From Gordoniibacillus chartarius (lineage in GTDB: Bacteria > Bacillota > Bacilli > Paenibacillales > NBRC-103111), in the NCBI RefSeq assembly GCF_042432825.1, contig NZ_JBHLWN010000027.1:124001-188000 (forward strand): 64,000 nucleotides of DNA, read 5' to 3'. Shown piece by piece: positions 25,840 to 34,414 of the stretch. The notes under the pieces were generated by a model. The model did not search any database. It saw only the letters and a list, made by a program, of their open reading frames with translations, and was not told where the DNA came from. The position numbers were made by a program, and so were the translations under genes. Position 1 is the first letter of the stretch. Every line of letters starts with the position of its first letter.

Positions 25840-25864
25840 TTACTATTACTGAATAGAGGATAGG

Positions 25865-27277
25865 TTAATTCGAAAGCACCGCTGGGGCGAGCTGCGCACC
25901 TTGCGCTGCTCTTCTCACATACTTGCCCGTCCCCTCCGGCTCCACCGCTTTGCCGCCCGCCGCAATCACCTCACCCCGGCGGATGGTCATCACCGGCCAC
26001 CCTTTCACTTCACGGCCTTCATAGATGGTATAGTCGGAGTTGATTGGAATCGTGTCAGGCGTAATCGTCTGTACTTTCTCCAGATCGACCAAGATCAAAT
26101 CCGCATCGCTGCCGACTTCAATCCCGCCTTTTGCAGGATACAGACCATAGGTTTTCGCCGTATTCGCCGATGTAATCTCCGCGATTTTCTGCAGCGACAA
26201 CCCGCGCTTGATCCCCTCGCTGAGCATTTGCGGAAACATAAACTCCGCTCCGCCGAAGCCAAGCGTCACGTCATCGATTGCGTGGCCTTTCTTGAATTTT
26301 TCAGCCCAAGTAAGGGACACATGATCGGTTCCAATGAAAGTGACGATATCATCCTTAATGGCCTGCCAGAGGGCGTCATTATCATGCTTATACCGCAGCG
26401 GAGGTTTGACCACGGCCCCAAGCCCCTTGGCATTATCAACCGTCTCCAACAAATAATGCGGACATGTCTCCACATGAATCAGTTCCCGATCAAACCATGG
26501 CATCGCGCGTAGAGCCTCGATACTTGTGCCTGCACTGCAATGTACGATGCTGATTTTTGCGTTGTACTGTTTGGCGAGATAGCTGACTCGGATAACGGAT
26601 TCCGTCTCCACAATATCCGGGTTAAATTTGTCGAAGTACACAAGCTGATTGCGATTCGGGTCGTCCACATATTTTTGATAGAAATTTCGGCCCATCTCCA
26701 CATTCTCGCAGTGAATACACAGAATGAGATCCGGAGAAACAGCTTTCATTGCGTCGAAAATATCAAGCAGCAGCTGATCGTCAAGCGTGCGGTCCGTGCC
26801 GTAACGGGTTTTCTCCAGCCCTTTGTACCCCAGGTATAGTTTGAATGAAGTACTGCTGAACTGTTCAACGTAATCCCTCATTTCGGCAAGGTGCTGATCC
26901 GTCATCACCCCGAGATGGAAACAGAAATCAATCACACTCTCTCTTTCACCGATAGCAATTTCATGTGGCAGCTGCTCCAAGTAGGATCGGCCGCTGCGCA
27001 TGAAGTTAATGACCGTGGTGACTCCGCCGATCGCGGAAGATCTCGATGTGATCCGGTAATCCCGGGCAAGCGCTTCGTCGCCTCCGTACGAGTAATGACT
27101 ATGTCCGTCGATAGCTCCCGGGAACACGGTCAAACCTTTGGCATCGATAATCTTTGCACCCGGGGCATCGAGCTGTTCGCCGATGGCGCATATTTTGCCG
27201 TCTTTAATGCCGATATCCACCTTTTTCACACCAACGTATGGAATAACAACTTCTCCGCCTCGAACGATCATATCCAT
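25865..27277 (-). CDS. Dihydropyrimidinase/D-hydantoinase-family cyclic amidohydrolase (copy 1)
   Basis: A 470-residue amidohydrolase. The metal ligands are all present: DGHSH, carboxylatable Lys in TSFKLYLGYKG, His in CIHCENVEM, His in SIVHCSAGTS, and Asp in FIGTDHVSL. Family enzymes open cyclic ureides or imides such as dihydropyrimidines, hydantoins and allantoin. GGAGGG precedes ATG by 8 bases. It is the last gene of the 12.8-kb operon, paired with an isochorismatase-like gene 18 bases upstream. A second such pair sits at the other end of the operon. The substrate is not identifiable from sequence. Confidence 0.9.
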   Translation of the reverse strand: MDMIVRGGEVVIPYVGVKKVDIGIKDGKICAIGEQLDAPGAKIIDAKGLTVFPGAIDGHSHYSYGGDEALARDYRITSRSSAIGGVTTVINFMRSGRSYLEQLPHEIAIGERESVIDFCFHLGVMTDQHLAEMRDYVEQFSSTSFKLYLGYKGLEKTRYGTDRTLDDQLLLDIFDAMKAVSPDLILCIHCENVEMGRNFYQKYVDDPNRNQLVYFDKFNPDIVETESVIRVSYLAKQYNAKISIVHCSAGTSIEALRAMPWFDRELIHVETCPHYLLETVDNAKGLGAVVKPPLRYKHDNDALWQAIKDDIVTFIGTDHVSLTWAEKFKKGHAIDDVTLGFGGAEFMFPQMLSEGIKRGLSLQKIAEITSANTAKTYGLYPAKGGIEVGSDADLILVDLEKVQTITPDTIPINSDYTIYEGREVKGWPVMTIRRGEVIAAGGKAVEPEGTGKYVRRAAQGAQLAPAVLSN

Positions 27278-27295
27278 GTTATCATCCCTCCATGA

Positions 27296-27985
27296 TTACT
27301 TCGTTGTATTGATATACTCCAGCGCATCATCCACGGACAGCATATCCGCGTATTTCATCCACATGTCCAATAGACTTACGCGGTGAGAAAGCTCAATCCG
27401 ATCAAATAAACACTCGTACAATACTCCCACACGGTAATTTAACGAAGCGGCATCGACTACCGCAGCCCGTACGCATCCCGAGGTCACTCCCCCGCAAACG
27501 ATGAGCGTGTCAACCTGAAGCCTGTTCAGGTAATTCACAAGCGGAGTGCCGACGAACACACTGGCATATCCTTTATCGATGACGATGTCGGTCGGCTGCC
27601 TATTCACCTCAGCCACCAGCTCCGTATAAGGATGGCCCTCCACATAATTGGAACGGTCCCGGCCGGATTTATTGGCAAAGCTGTCGAACTGCATGTACTT
27701 GGCGATTTGCCGGGAGAAGATGACCGGCAATCCCCTTTCCCGGAACAGGTTCAGTACGGGCAGCGATTTTTCCAGCGCCTCCCACGCCTTCTCCCCGACG
27801 CCGGTCGGAAACTCATCCAACTGCTTCAGAATCGGCTCCCGGGTTCCCATATAATTGGGCTGCGGATCAATAACAAGCAGTGCCGGCCGCGAACCGAGCC
27901 CCCTCGGCTTACCGAAGCCGCCCTTTTCGATGACCTTCTGATCATCTCCCAGCAGCAGGTCTTCCCAAATCGATTCAAGCCTCAT
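27296..27985 (-). CDS. Isochorismatase-family (N-carbamoyl/amide) hydrolase (copy 1)
   Basis: A 229-residue cysteine hydrolase. The catalytic triad is visible: Asp in LLVIDPQPNYMG, Lys in IVIDKGYASVF, Cys in VCGGVTSGCVRAAVVDA, with the cis-peptide region GVTSGCV. Related enzymes include N-carbamoylsarcosine amidase, ureidoacrylate amidase RutB and biuret hydrolase. Next to a hydantoinase it would hydrolyse the opened ring (an N-carbamoyl compound or half-amide). AGGAGG lies 8 bases before ATG. It is about 50% similar by eye to copy 2. Confidence 0.88.
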   Translation of the reverse strand: MRLESIWEDLLLGDDQKVIEKGGFGKPRGLGSRPALLVIDPQPNYMGTREPILKQLDEFPTGVGEKAWEALEKSLPVLNLFRERGLPVIFSRQIAKYMQFDSFANKSGRDRSNYVEGHPYTELVAEVNRQPTDIVIDKGYASVFVGTPLVNYLNRLQVDTLIVCGGVTSGCVRAAVVDAASLNYRVGVLYECLFDRIELSHRVSLLDMWMKYADMLSVDDALEYINTTK

Positions 27986-28018
27986 CTCAGATTCCTCCTG
28001 AATTATAGTTTGAGTTTC

Positions 28019-29476
28019 CTATACAGTTGTGGAAGCAGTCACATTCTTTTCCTTCCCGGTACTCTTGTTGTTTCGCATATAGGACACCGCTATGGAGATG
28101 AATGTCAGTACCATTAATGTTAGAAACGCCAGCCTGAAGCCGCCCGATATAAGCTGAATATCGTCTCCGGATACCTCTGCGTTTGCGCCGGCATATATGC
28201 TATCCTTCAAATCGGCCGGCAGTACGCTGGTCACAAGCATTAAGGACATGGCCGTGCTGATGACGACCCCGATATTTTGAAGCATGGAGCGGAGCCCGTT
28301 CGCCACACCTCTCTTTTCAGGTGGAACGGTAAGCATGATGGACTTGGTATTGGGTGTCATAAACATGCCGGAGCCGAATCCAACCAGGAACTGGCCAGCC
28401 GCGATCCACCAATACGACGCTTCGACTCCGGTATGCACGGACAGCAGCAGCATCCCGATGGAGGCCATCAATAACCCCGAGGTGGATAAAGCCAAGGTGC
28501 TGTATCTGCTGCTAAGTGCCCCTACGATCGGCGATGCAAGAATCATGCCGGCCGTAACGGGAAGCACATGAAGCCCGGCAACGAACGTGTTCTCTTTATG
28601 AACCACCTGAAAATACAAGGCAACGAGAAGAACGACGGAAGATCGGGCAAGAGCATTCAGGAAGGTGGCTAAGTTGGCCATAGCGTAAGCTCTGTCCCGG
28701 AACATCCCGAAATCAACAGTCGGATAGCTGACTCTGCGCTCCCACCAAATGAAGCAGACGAGGAATACAACGAACATGACCAAGCCGGCCACAACCGGTA
28801 AGCTTCCCCACCCGATGATGCTTCCCTGGGAGAACGAGAAGATCAATCCTCCGACACTTAGAAAAATAAACAGGTTCCCGTACATATCCATCTTCTCGCC
28901 CCGGGCTTTGCCGGGAACAGGCCGCAGCACAATGGAGGCCCAGACGAGGCCGATGATGCCGATCGGGACGTTGAACCAGAATACCCAACGCCAATCGAGG
29001 ATATAGACGAAGTATCCGCCGATGACCGGCCCCAGCAGCTGGGCCGCCGACGAAACGAGCACATTGATGCCCAGCGCCGTACCCAGACTGCGCTCCGGGA
29101 ACGCATCGGTGATCATTGGCGTTGTGTTCGTAATAATTATCGCACCGCCTGCAGCCTGTAAAATACGAAGTACAATCAGCACCCAGACATTAGGCGCGAA
29201 GCCGCATAAGAAGCTGACGGCGGTAAATCCGGCGAGTCCTATCAAATACAGCCTTCGCCTGCCGTATATATCCGCCCATTTGCCAAACACCAGAATAAGA
29301 ATGGAGTTGAACAACATGTACGATAGAAGTATCCAGTTCGATGCAATGGGACCGGCATTGAAATAGGCAGACAACTCCGGTAAAGCGACATTCAACGTGC
29401 TTAAGTTCAAAGTGACAAGCAGTACACCCAAGCTGGTGACAAGCAGCAGGTGCCAAGGATAAGACTTGTTATTCAT
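28019..29476 (-). CDS. DHA2-family MFS transporter (14-TM, EmrB/QacA type)
   Basis: A 485-residue, 14-helix transporter. The opening LNVALPELSAYFNAGPIASNWILLSYML and motif A FGKWADIYGRRRLYLIG are typical of DHA2 exporters. Motif C-like GPVIGGYFVYILDWRWVFWFNVPIGI follows. Such proteins mostly export drugs, but within a catabolic operon it could carry the substrate or an end product. GGAG lies 10 bases before ATG. It sits between the frameshifted small ORF and the second hydrolase pair. Confidence 0.9.
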   Translation of the reverse strand: MNNKSYPWHLLLVTSLGVLLVTLNLSTLNVALPELSAYFNAGPIASNWILLSYMLFNSILILVFGKWADIYGRRRLYLIGLAGFTAVSFLCGFAPNVWVLIVLRILQAAGGAIIITNTTPMITDAFPERSLGTALGINVLVSSAAQLLGPVIGGYFVYILDWRWVFWFNVPIGIIGLVWASIVLRPVPGKARGEKMDMYGNLFIFLSVGGLIFSFSQGSIIGWGSLPVVAGLVMFVVFLVCFIWWERRVSYPTVDFGMFRDRAYAMANLATFLNALARSSVVLLVALYFQVVHKENTFVAGLHVLPVTAGMILASPIVGALSSRYSTLALSTSGLLMASIGMLLLSVHTGVEASYWWIAAGQFLVGFGSGMFMTPNTKSIMLTVPPEKRGVANGLRSMLQNIGVVISTAMSLMLVTSVLPADLKDSIYAGANAEVSGDDIQLISGGFRLAFLTLMVLTFISIAVSYMRNNKSTGKEKNVTASTTV

Positions 29477-29518
29477 AGTAATTAGCTCCGATCTTGCCGC
29501 CTTCTAATCCCCAAAGCT

Positions 29519-29693
29519 TATTGCGCTTCACCTTCTATACAACAGAGGTCGATCAAGGTTCGGACATCCGGTTGTTTCTCCAAATTCCAGATGAACTGCA
29601 GGATATCTTCCTGCTGCCGTTCCGACCCAACACGGTATTCGGCTTCAAATCATCCCAGCGCAAGCCGACCAACCGTTTCACCAGCTCCTTCAT
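29519..29693 (-). pseudogene. Frameshifted small gene between MmgE/PrpD and MFS genes
   Basis: ATG 29693 overlaps the MmgE/PrpD stop as ATGA and opens MKELVKRLVGLRWDDLKPNT. Around 29600-29640 the coding signal moves to another frame, which reads ERQQEDILQFIWNLEKQPDV then RTLIDL and ends TAA 29519-29521. Both halves have normal codon use and good helix character. One indel would join them into about 58 residues. I do not recognise the family. It is either a broken gene or a sequencing error. Confidence 0.45.
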
Positions 29694-31048
29694 GCATTAC
29701 CACCCCGTATCCCCCCAGGCAACAAGCCCGTCAGTTTGCTCATGTCATCCAAGCGCTCCAACCCCCAAACCGTTTGGATGATGCTGCGGCGTCTTTCCGC
29801 ACCCCATACCGTCTCCGTAAGAGCATGAAATTTATCCTCCAGCTGTCCTTCGCTTAAAGGACTGTCGAATTCCCCAGTTGCGGAACCGACTTCTTCAACA
29901 AGAACTTCGCCATTCTTCAAAGCCACTGTGATTCTTGTCGGACGGCGGTGAGGCAGCTGCGCGGTTAAAGCCGCATCCTCCCGTATTTCGATGCGGGAAG
30001 CCATCAGGAGCAGGTCTTCCTCCTCCGTTACACCCGGACGGTAAAGCTCCGGCCCAACGCTCCCCCTGCAAAGAAGCATGGCAAGCGAGAACGGTATCGA
30101 GAACTTAGCCGCCAGCTCATTGGCGGGGTTCGGTTCCGCCAAGAGAGAAGCCGCCTTGTACGTCTCCACGGTAACCGAATCGATCTGTTCCGGATGTAAG
30201 CCCTTCTGCACCAGCTTCAACAAACCGTCTACCGCTCCGTGAACATAACGGCAGCAGGCATAAATTTTCATATAGTTCTGCTCGATATAATACCGCCGGC
30301 CAAGTTCTTGATCCAGAAACTCAGCCGCCAGGCCGGTTCCCAGGATATCCCGATAAACCGACGCCAGCACCGCTTCGTTGCTTTCGGCTCCCCAGCCGGC
30401 CATATCCAGCCCCATCATCCCTAACAAATTACTAACCCCGACATAGGCATGGCGGACATTCGATCCGGTGAAGGCGGATGCCCATGCCGACGGAATCGGA
30501 AGGGATAAGGACAAGAGCATCGCTTCCTTGATCCGATCGGCTGGGGCCCCTCTCAGCTTGGCCGCGGCAGCGGCGGCGCCAACGATCCCCCAGTTGCCGT
30601 GAGGATGAATGGAGCTGCGCAGCGTAACGGCACTTCCCCAACGGACAGTAACTTCGTAAGCGGCCGTTACTGCCGTCAAGAATGTTTGCCCGCTGAAGAC
30701 TCCCGTCTCGCTCTCCGCGAGCAGCGCAGGCATGAAGTGCGCAGCCGGGTGGCCCTTGGCGAAGCCGTTGCCTTCGTCCATCTCCGTCGCCACTACATTG
30801 AAGCCATTGACGAACACTGCCCACTCCTTGCCATAGCTTCGATTCAAGCCGACTATCGTATGAGATCCCGCCGGAAGTGCGTCTCCATTTGTCTTCGGCT
30901 TCTGCATGCAGCTTCCCGCCGCCATACAACCCAGCGTATCCAGCACAATGCGCTTTGCCGCGCGCACACTTTCCGATCTTAATTGCCCGAAGGTTAATTC
31001 ACTGATAAAATCCGCCTGCTTCCGTATCCTGGTGCCCAATTCCTCCAT
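29690..31048 (-). CDS. MmgE/PrpD-family protein
   Basis: A 452-residue protein resembling 2-methylcitrate dehydratase and cis-aconitate decarboxylase. Family strings seen are VLDTLGCMAAGS near the start, ATEMDEGNGFAKGHPAAHFMPALLA (active-site His region), and later YYIEQNYMKIYACCRYVHGAVDGLL. ATG 31048 has GAGGTGG 6 bases upstream; TTG 31063 overlapping LivF is an in-frame alternative. The family acts on tricarboxylic acids by dehydration or decarboxylation. In this operon it may process the carbon skeleton left after deamidation, which is inference. Confidence 0.88.
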   Translation of the reverse strand: MEELGTRIRKQADFISELTFGQLRSESVRAAKRIVLDTLGCMAAGSCMQKPKTNGDALPAGSHTIVGLNRSYGKEWAVFVNGFNVVATEMDEGNGFAKGHPAAHFMPALLAESETGVFSGQTFLTAVTAAYEVTVRWGSAVTLRSSIHPHGNWGIVGAAAAAAKLRGAPADRIKEAMLLSLSLPIPSAWASAFTGSNVRHAYVGVSNLLGMMGLDMAGWGAESNEAVLASVYRDILGTGLAAEFLDQELGRRYYIEQNYMKIYACCRYVHGAVDGLLKLVQKGLHPEQIDSVTVETYKAASLLAEPNPANELAAKFSIPFSLAMLLCRGSVGPELYRPGVTEEEDLLLMASRIEIREDAALTAQLPHRRPTRITVALKNGEVLVEEVGSATGEFDSPLSEGQLEDKFHALTETVWGAERRRSIIQTVWGLERLDDMSKLTGLLPGGIRGGNA

Positions 31049-31059
31049 CGCCTGCCACC

Positions 31060-31764
31060 TCAATGCCCCAAATAGGCGGCTTTCAATTGATCGTTATGCA
31101 GCAGCTCCTCCCGGGTGCCTTCCAGCACGATCCGACCATTCTCCAGTACATAGCTCCGGTCGGCCAGCGCCACGGCCTGCTTGGCATTTTGCTCGACCAA
31201 CAGCACCGTGACACCCTTTCCCTTGATCTGTTCAATAATTTCAAACACCTGTTTGGTCAGCAACGGGGACAGCCCGATAGACGGCTCATCCAGAATGAGC
31301 AGCTTCGGACAGGACATCAAGCCCCGTGCGATAGCCACCATCTGCTGCTGTCCCCCACTCATCGTACCGGCGATCTGATGAACCCTTTCCTTTAATATGG
31401 GAAACAGTTCATAGCAGAGCTCCAAATTTTCCTTTTTCTTCTTCCGCGCCTCTTTGGTATAAGCACCCAGCTCGAGATTTTCCAGCACACTCATGTCGCT
31501 GAAAAGCTTACGCCCCTCGGGTACATGGATCAGTCCGCGTTTGACGATGGCATCCTGGGCCAAGCCTTCGATCCGCTCCCCATCGAACTCAACGACGCCT
31601 GCAGACCGTTTGATCAATGCAGATATGGTGCGAAGCAGTGTTGTTTTCCCGGCGCCGTTGGAGCCGATCAAAGATACAAACTCCCCCTTCTTCACGGTGA
31701 ACTCCACCCCGCGCAGCACCTGCAAATTCCCATAGCCCGCTTGCAATCCGGAAACAGCCAGCAT
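31060..31764 (-). CDS. livF: Branched-chain amino acid-type ABC transporter ATP-binding protein LivF
   Basis: A 234-residue ABC ATPase: Walker A GSNGAGKTTLLR, Q-loop region, signature MSGGQQQMVAIARGLM, Walker B LLILDEPSIGLSP, H-loop VLLVEQNAKQA, and the LivF-typical RSYVLENGRIVLEGT. Its ATG overlaps the LivG stop as TAATG. It works with LivG as the heteromeric motor of the importer encoded here. Confidence 0.95.
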   Translation of the reverse strand: MLAVSGLQAGYGNLQVLRGVEFTVKKGEFVSLIGSNGAGKTTLLRTISALIKRSAGVVEFDGERIEGLAQDAIVKRGLIHVPEGRKLFSDMSVLENLELGAYTKEARKKKKENLELCYELFPILKERVHQIAGTMSGGQQQMVAIARGLMSCPKLLILDEPSIGLSPLLTKQVFEIIEQIKGKGVTVLLVEQNAKQAVALADRSYVLENGRIVLEGTREELLHNDQLKAAYLGH

Positions 31765-32480
31765 TACAACGCACCTCCCAAGTAAGCTTCGACAACCGTA
31801 GGGTCCTCCATGACTTCACCCGGAAGGCCTTCCGCGATCTTCTCCCCGTGATGGAGCACAACCACCCTGTCCGATAGCTTCATGACCGCCTTCATCAAGT
31901 GCTCGATAAAGCAAATCGTTACACCGCTTTTTCGAACCTTTTCGATGAGATCGATCATATCGTCCACTTCAACGGGATTAAGCCCCGACATGACCTCGTC
32001 CAGGAATAAAAGCTTCGGCTGTGTTGCAAGCGCTCGTGCGGTTTCCACCTTCTTCTGTTCGACGAAAGTCAGGTCCTTCATGCGGATTTCCCGCTTCCGG
32101 GATAGCCCGACAAAATCCAGCTTTTCGAGTGCGATCTCCTTGGCCTCCTTGGTATGAGAGACACGATTGAAGGCCCCGACCATGACATTCTCCAGAAGGG
32201 TCAAGTTACCGAACGGCTGTACGATCTGAAAGGTGCGGGCGATGCCAGCTTTACAAACAAATTCCGGCTTCCAACCCTTAATGCTCTTGCCGTTAAACTC
32301 GATGTGCCCCTCCTCCGGATCATAATAGCCGCAGATGGAGTTAAAGAAAGTACTTTTTCCCGCTCCGTTGGGACCTACCAGCCCGATGATGGAGCTCTCC
32401 GGCACTTCTAGGCTCACATTGTTAACAGCTACAAGTCCTTTAAACCTTTTCGTAACTCCGGTTATTTTCAAGAATGACAT
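31764..32480 (-). CDS. livG: Branched-chain amino acid-type ABC transporter ATP-binding protein LivG
   Basis: A 238-residue ABC ATPase: Walker A GPNGAGKSTFFNSI, LivG-type insert with GIARTFQIVQPF, signature-like LTFVEQKKVETARAL (the usual LSGGQ is degenerate here), Walker B LLFLDEVMSGLNP, and H-loop ICFIEHLMKAV. ATG 32480 follows GGAGGTG by 7 bases; the frame extends into livM but without a site. It overlaps the livM end by 41 bases. The missing canonical LSGGQ is unusual for LivG. Confidence 0.93.
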   Translation of the reverse strand: MSFLKITGVTKRFKGLVAVNNVSLEVPESSIIGLVGPNGAGKSTFFNSICGYYDPEEGHIEFNGKSIKGWKPEFVCKAGIARTFQIVQPFGNLTLLENVMVGAFNRVSHTKEAKEIALEKLDFVGLSRKREIRMKDLTFVEQKKVETARALATQPKLLFLDEVMSGLNPVEVDDMIDLIEKVRKSGVTICFIEHLMKAVMKLSDRVVVLHHGEKIAEGLPGEVMEDPTVVEAYLGGAL

Positions 32481-33483
32481 GGTTACGCACCTCCATCTCG
32501 GTTGTGGCTGCAGCCGTAACTCCGTCGCGCAGCTTCTTGGCCTTATGACGCTGGATGCGGTTTTCCACCCACCCCACCAAGCCTTCCGGCAGGAAAAGCA
32601 TAACCAAAATGACAATGATCCCGTAAACAATCAGGTGCACCCCAGGGAAATGTCCTAAATACGCGCTCGTAATTTCACTCAACGGAACCGTCAGGAAGGA
32701 GCCCACGATCGGACCGAGCACCGTTCCTGCCCCTCCGATAATCGCCGGCAGCAATATATTGATGGAGGTGCTGTTTCCGAAAGCCGTTGGCGGCTCGATA
32801 AAAAGAAGATATTGGGCGTAAAAGGTACCACCGATTGCGGTTAAACCGGCACTTAATGCAATCGCGAGCATCTTGTTGCGGTACGTGTTCACCCCTAGGG
32901 ATTGGGCGGCATTCTCATTTTCCCGTATCGCGATCAGGTTGAACCCAAGCCGGGAACGGCTCATCTTATAAACAAACAGGGTAATCAAGGTAACGAATGC
33001 GAAAATCACATAATAATAGCCGGAGCTGGACTCGAATTGGAACATCGACGGCTTGGGCTCAAGCGGGATCAGGATGCCCAGTGTCTTGTTCAGATACTCC
33101 GTGTTCTGTACGATGATGCGGAGTATTTCCGAAAAGGCCAGGGTAGCGAGTGCAAAATACGAGCCTTTCAGGTTATACCGGAAGCTCAGAAAGCCGATCA
33201 TCAAGCCGATCAGGATCGCCAGCACCGCACCGGCCAGCATGCCAAGCCAAGGACTTAAGCCGAATTTGGTTAACAATATCGAAGAGGTATAGGCGCCGAC
33301 GCCATAAAATGCCGCATGGCCGAAAGAAAACTGGCCGGAAAAGCCGCTCATAATGTTCCAGGCCTGGCTTACGAAGGCGAAGTAAAGGATCAAGATGAGG
33401 GTATGCATCATATAATCGCCGAACAAGGCCGGAGCCGCCGCAAAAAATAGCCATACCAACGATACGAGAATCGGTTTCTTCAT
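32440..33483 (-). CDS. livM: Branched-chain amino acid-type ABC transporter permease LivM
   Basis: A 347-residue permease with about 8-10 helices and LivM signatures NIMSGFSGQFSFGHAAFYGVGAY, GSYFALATLAFSEILR, LIAIRENENAAQSLGVN (the ATPase-coupling loop) and INILLPAIIGGAGTVLGPIVGS. An ATGA overlap with the livH stop couples translation. It forms the heteromeric membrane pore with LivH. Confidence 0.93.
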   Translation of the reverse strand: MKKPILVSLVWLFFAAAPALFGDYMMHTLILILYFAFVSQAWNIMSGFSGQFSFGHAAFYGVGAYTSSILLTKFGLSPWLGMLAGAVLAILIGLMIGFLSFRYNLKGSYFALATLAFSEILRIIVQNTEYLNKTLGILIPLEPKPSMFQFESSSGYYYVIFAFVTLITLFVYKMSRSRLGFNLIAIRENENAAQSLGVNTYRNKMLAIALSAGLTAIGGTFYAQYLLFIEPPTAFGNSTSINILLPAIIGGAGTVLGPIVGSFLTVPLSEITSAYLGHFPGVHLIVYGIIVILVMLFLPEGLVGWVENRIQRHKAKKLRDGVTAAATTEMEVRNHVILENNRSYEKV

Positions 33484-34352
33484 TTGCCGCCCCTCCCAAA
33501 CAATCCAGTCGGCCTAAACAGCAGGACTAGTATAAACAAAGCAAAGGTGACCAGCTCTTTCCAGCTTCCCTCCAGGAATACGCCGCCGAGCGCTTCGGAT
33601 ACTCCGATCAGCAGCCCGCCGATCAACGCTCCTACGAAGTTGCCCAAACCGCCCAGCACGACCACGATAAAGGCCTTCAAGACAAAGCTGCTGCCCGCCA
33701 CAGGCGACGTATAGAAGAATGGAGTAATCAATGTTCCCGCTACGGCTGCAAGCGCCGCACCGATGCCGAAGGTGATGTAGTTGATCCGCTTCACCTGAAT
33801 ACCTACGATGGAGGATCCGTCTCGGCTTATGGAAGTGGCACGGATCGCTTTCCCCAAAATCGTCTTGTGGAGAAACCAATATAACAGGACGGTCAATACG
33901 ATAGTAACGAGGAACGCAATACCTCTCGGCTTATTGATCAACAGTTCGCCAAGATGCAGCGATTCCTGCAGCGACGGTATGGATATCGTCCGCGGATCGG
34001 GGCTCCACAGCGCCATAGCTGCATTTTCCACAACCATCATGATGCCCATCGTGACCAGCAGCTGGTTATGCTCTGGAGCTCCTATCGTTCTTTCCAAAAT
34101 AAATTTCTGTATGCCAACGCCGATTACGAATAAACAGATTGCACTTAGCGGAATCGACAGATACGGGTTCAACCCCAGCTTCTCAAACGACCAGAAGGTG
34201 ACGTACATCCCGATCATCATGAGCGAGCCCTGTGCAAAGTTGATAATTTTCATGACGCCGAAAATCAGGGTAAGCCCGATGGCCACAAGGCCGTAAATCC
34301 CACCCATGAGTATCCCGTCAACGGCCGATTGAAGGATCAGCTTCATATCCAT
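33480..34352 (-). CDS. livH: Branched-chain amino acid-type ABC transporter permease LivH
   Basis: A 290-residue permease with LivH signatures: GGIYGLVAIGLTLIFGVMKIINFAQGSLMM at the N-terminus, AIRATSISRDGSSIVGIQ in the coupling loop, and KAFIVVVLGGLGNFVGALIGG near the C-terminus. ATG 34352 follows GGGAGG by 7 bases. It is the first membrane gene after the binding protein, separated from it by a GC-rich hairpin. Confidence 0.93.
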   Translation of the reverse strand: MDMKLILQSAVDGILMGGIYGLVAIGLTLIFGVMKIINFAQGSLMMIGMYVTFWSFEKLGLNPYLSIPLSAICLFVIGVGIQKFILERTIGAPEHNQLLVTMGIMMVVENAAMALWSPDPRTISIPSLQESLHLGELLINKPRGIAFLVTIVLTVLLYWFLHKTILGKAIRATSISRDGSSIVGIQVKRINYITFGIGAALAAVAGTLITPFFYTSPVAGSSFVLKAFIVVVLGGLGNFVGALIGGLLIGVSEALGGVFLEGSWKELVTFALFILVLLFRPTGLFGRGGK

Positions 34353-34377
34353 GATTTCGCCTCCCATTTTAAAAGAA

Positions 34378-34405
34378 CGGGCGGAAGGTGCGCTTCCACC
34401 CGCCG
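34378..34405 (-). terminator. Intercistronic hairpin between binding protein and livH
   Basis: A GC-rich stem (GGCGG...CCGCC arms around GGAAG/CTTCC) followed on the minus strand by TTCTTTTAAAA, placed in the 62-base gap. It probably terminates part of the transcripts or shields mRNA, so that the binding protein is made in excess over the permease. Confidence 0.5.
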
Positions 34406-34414
34406 CTTCATCCG

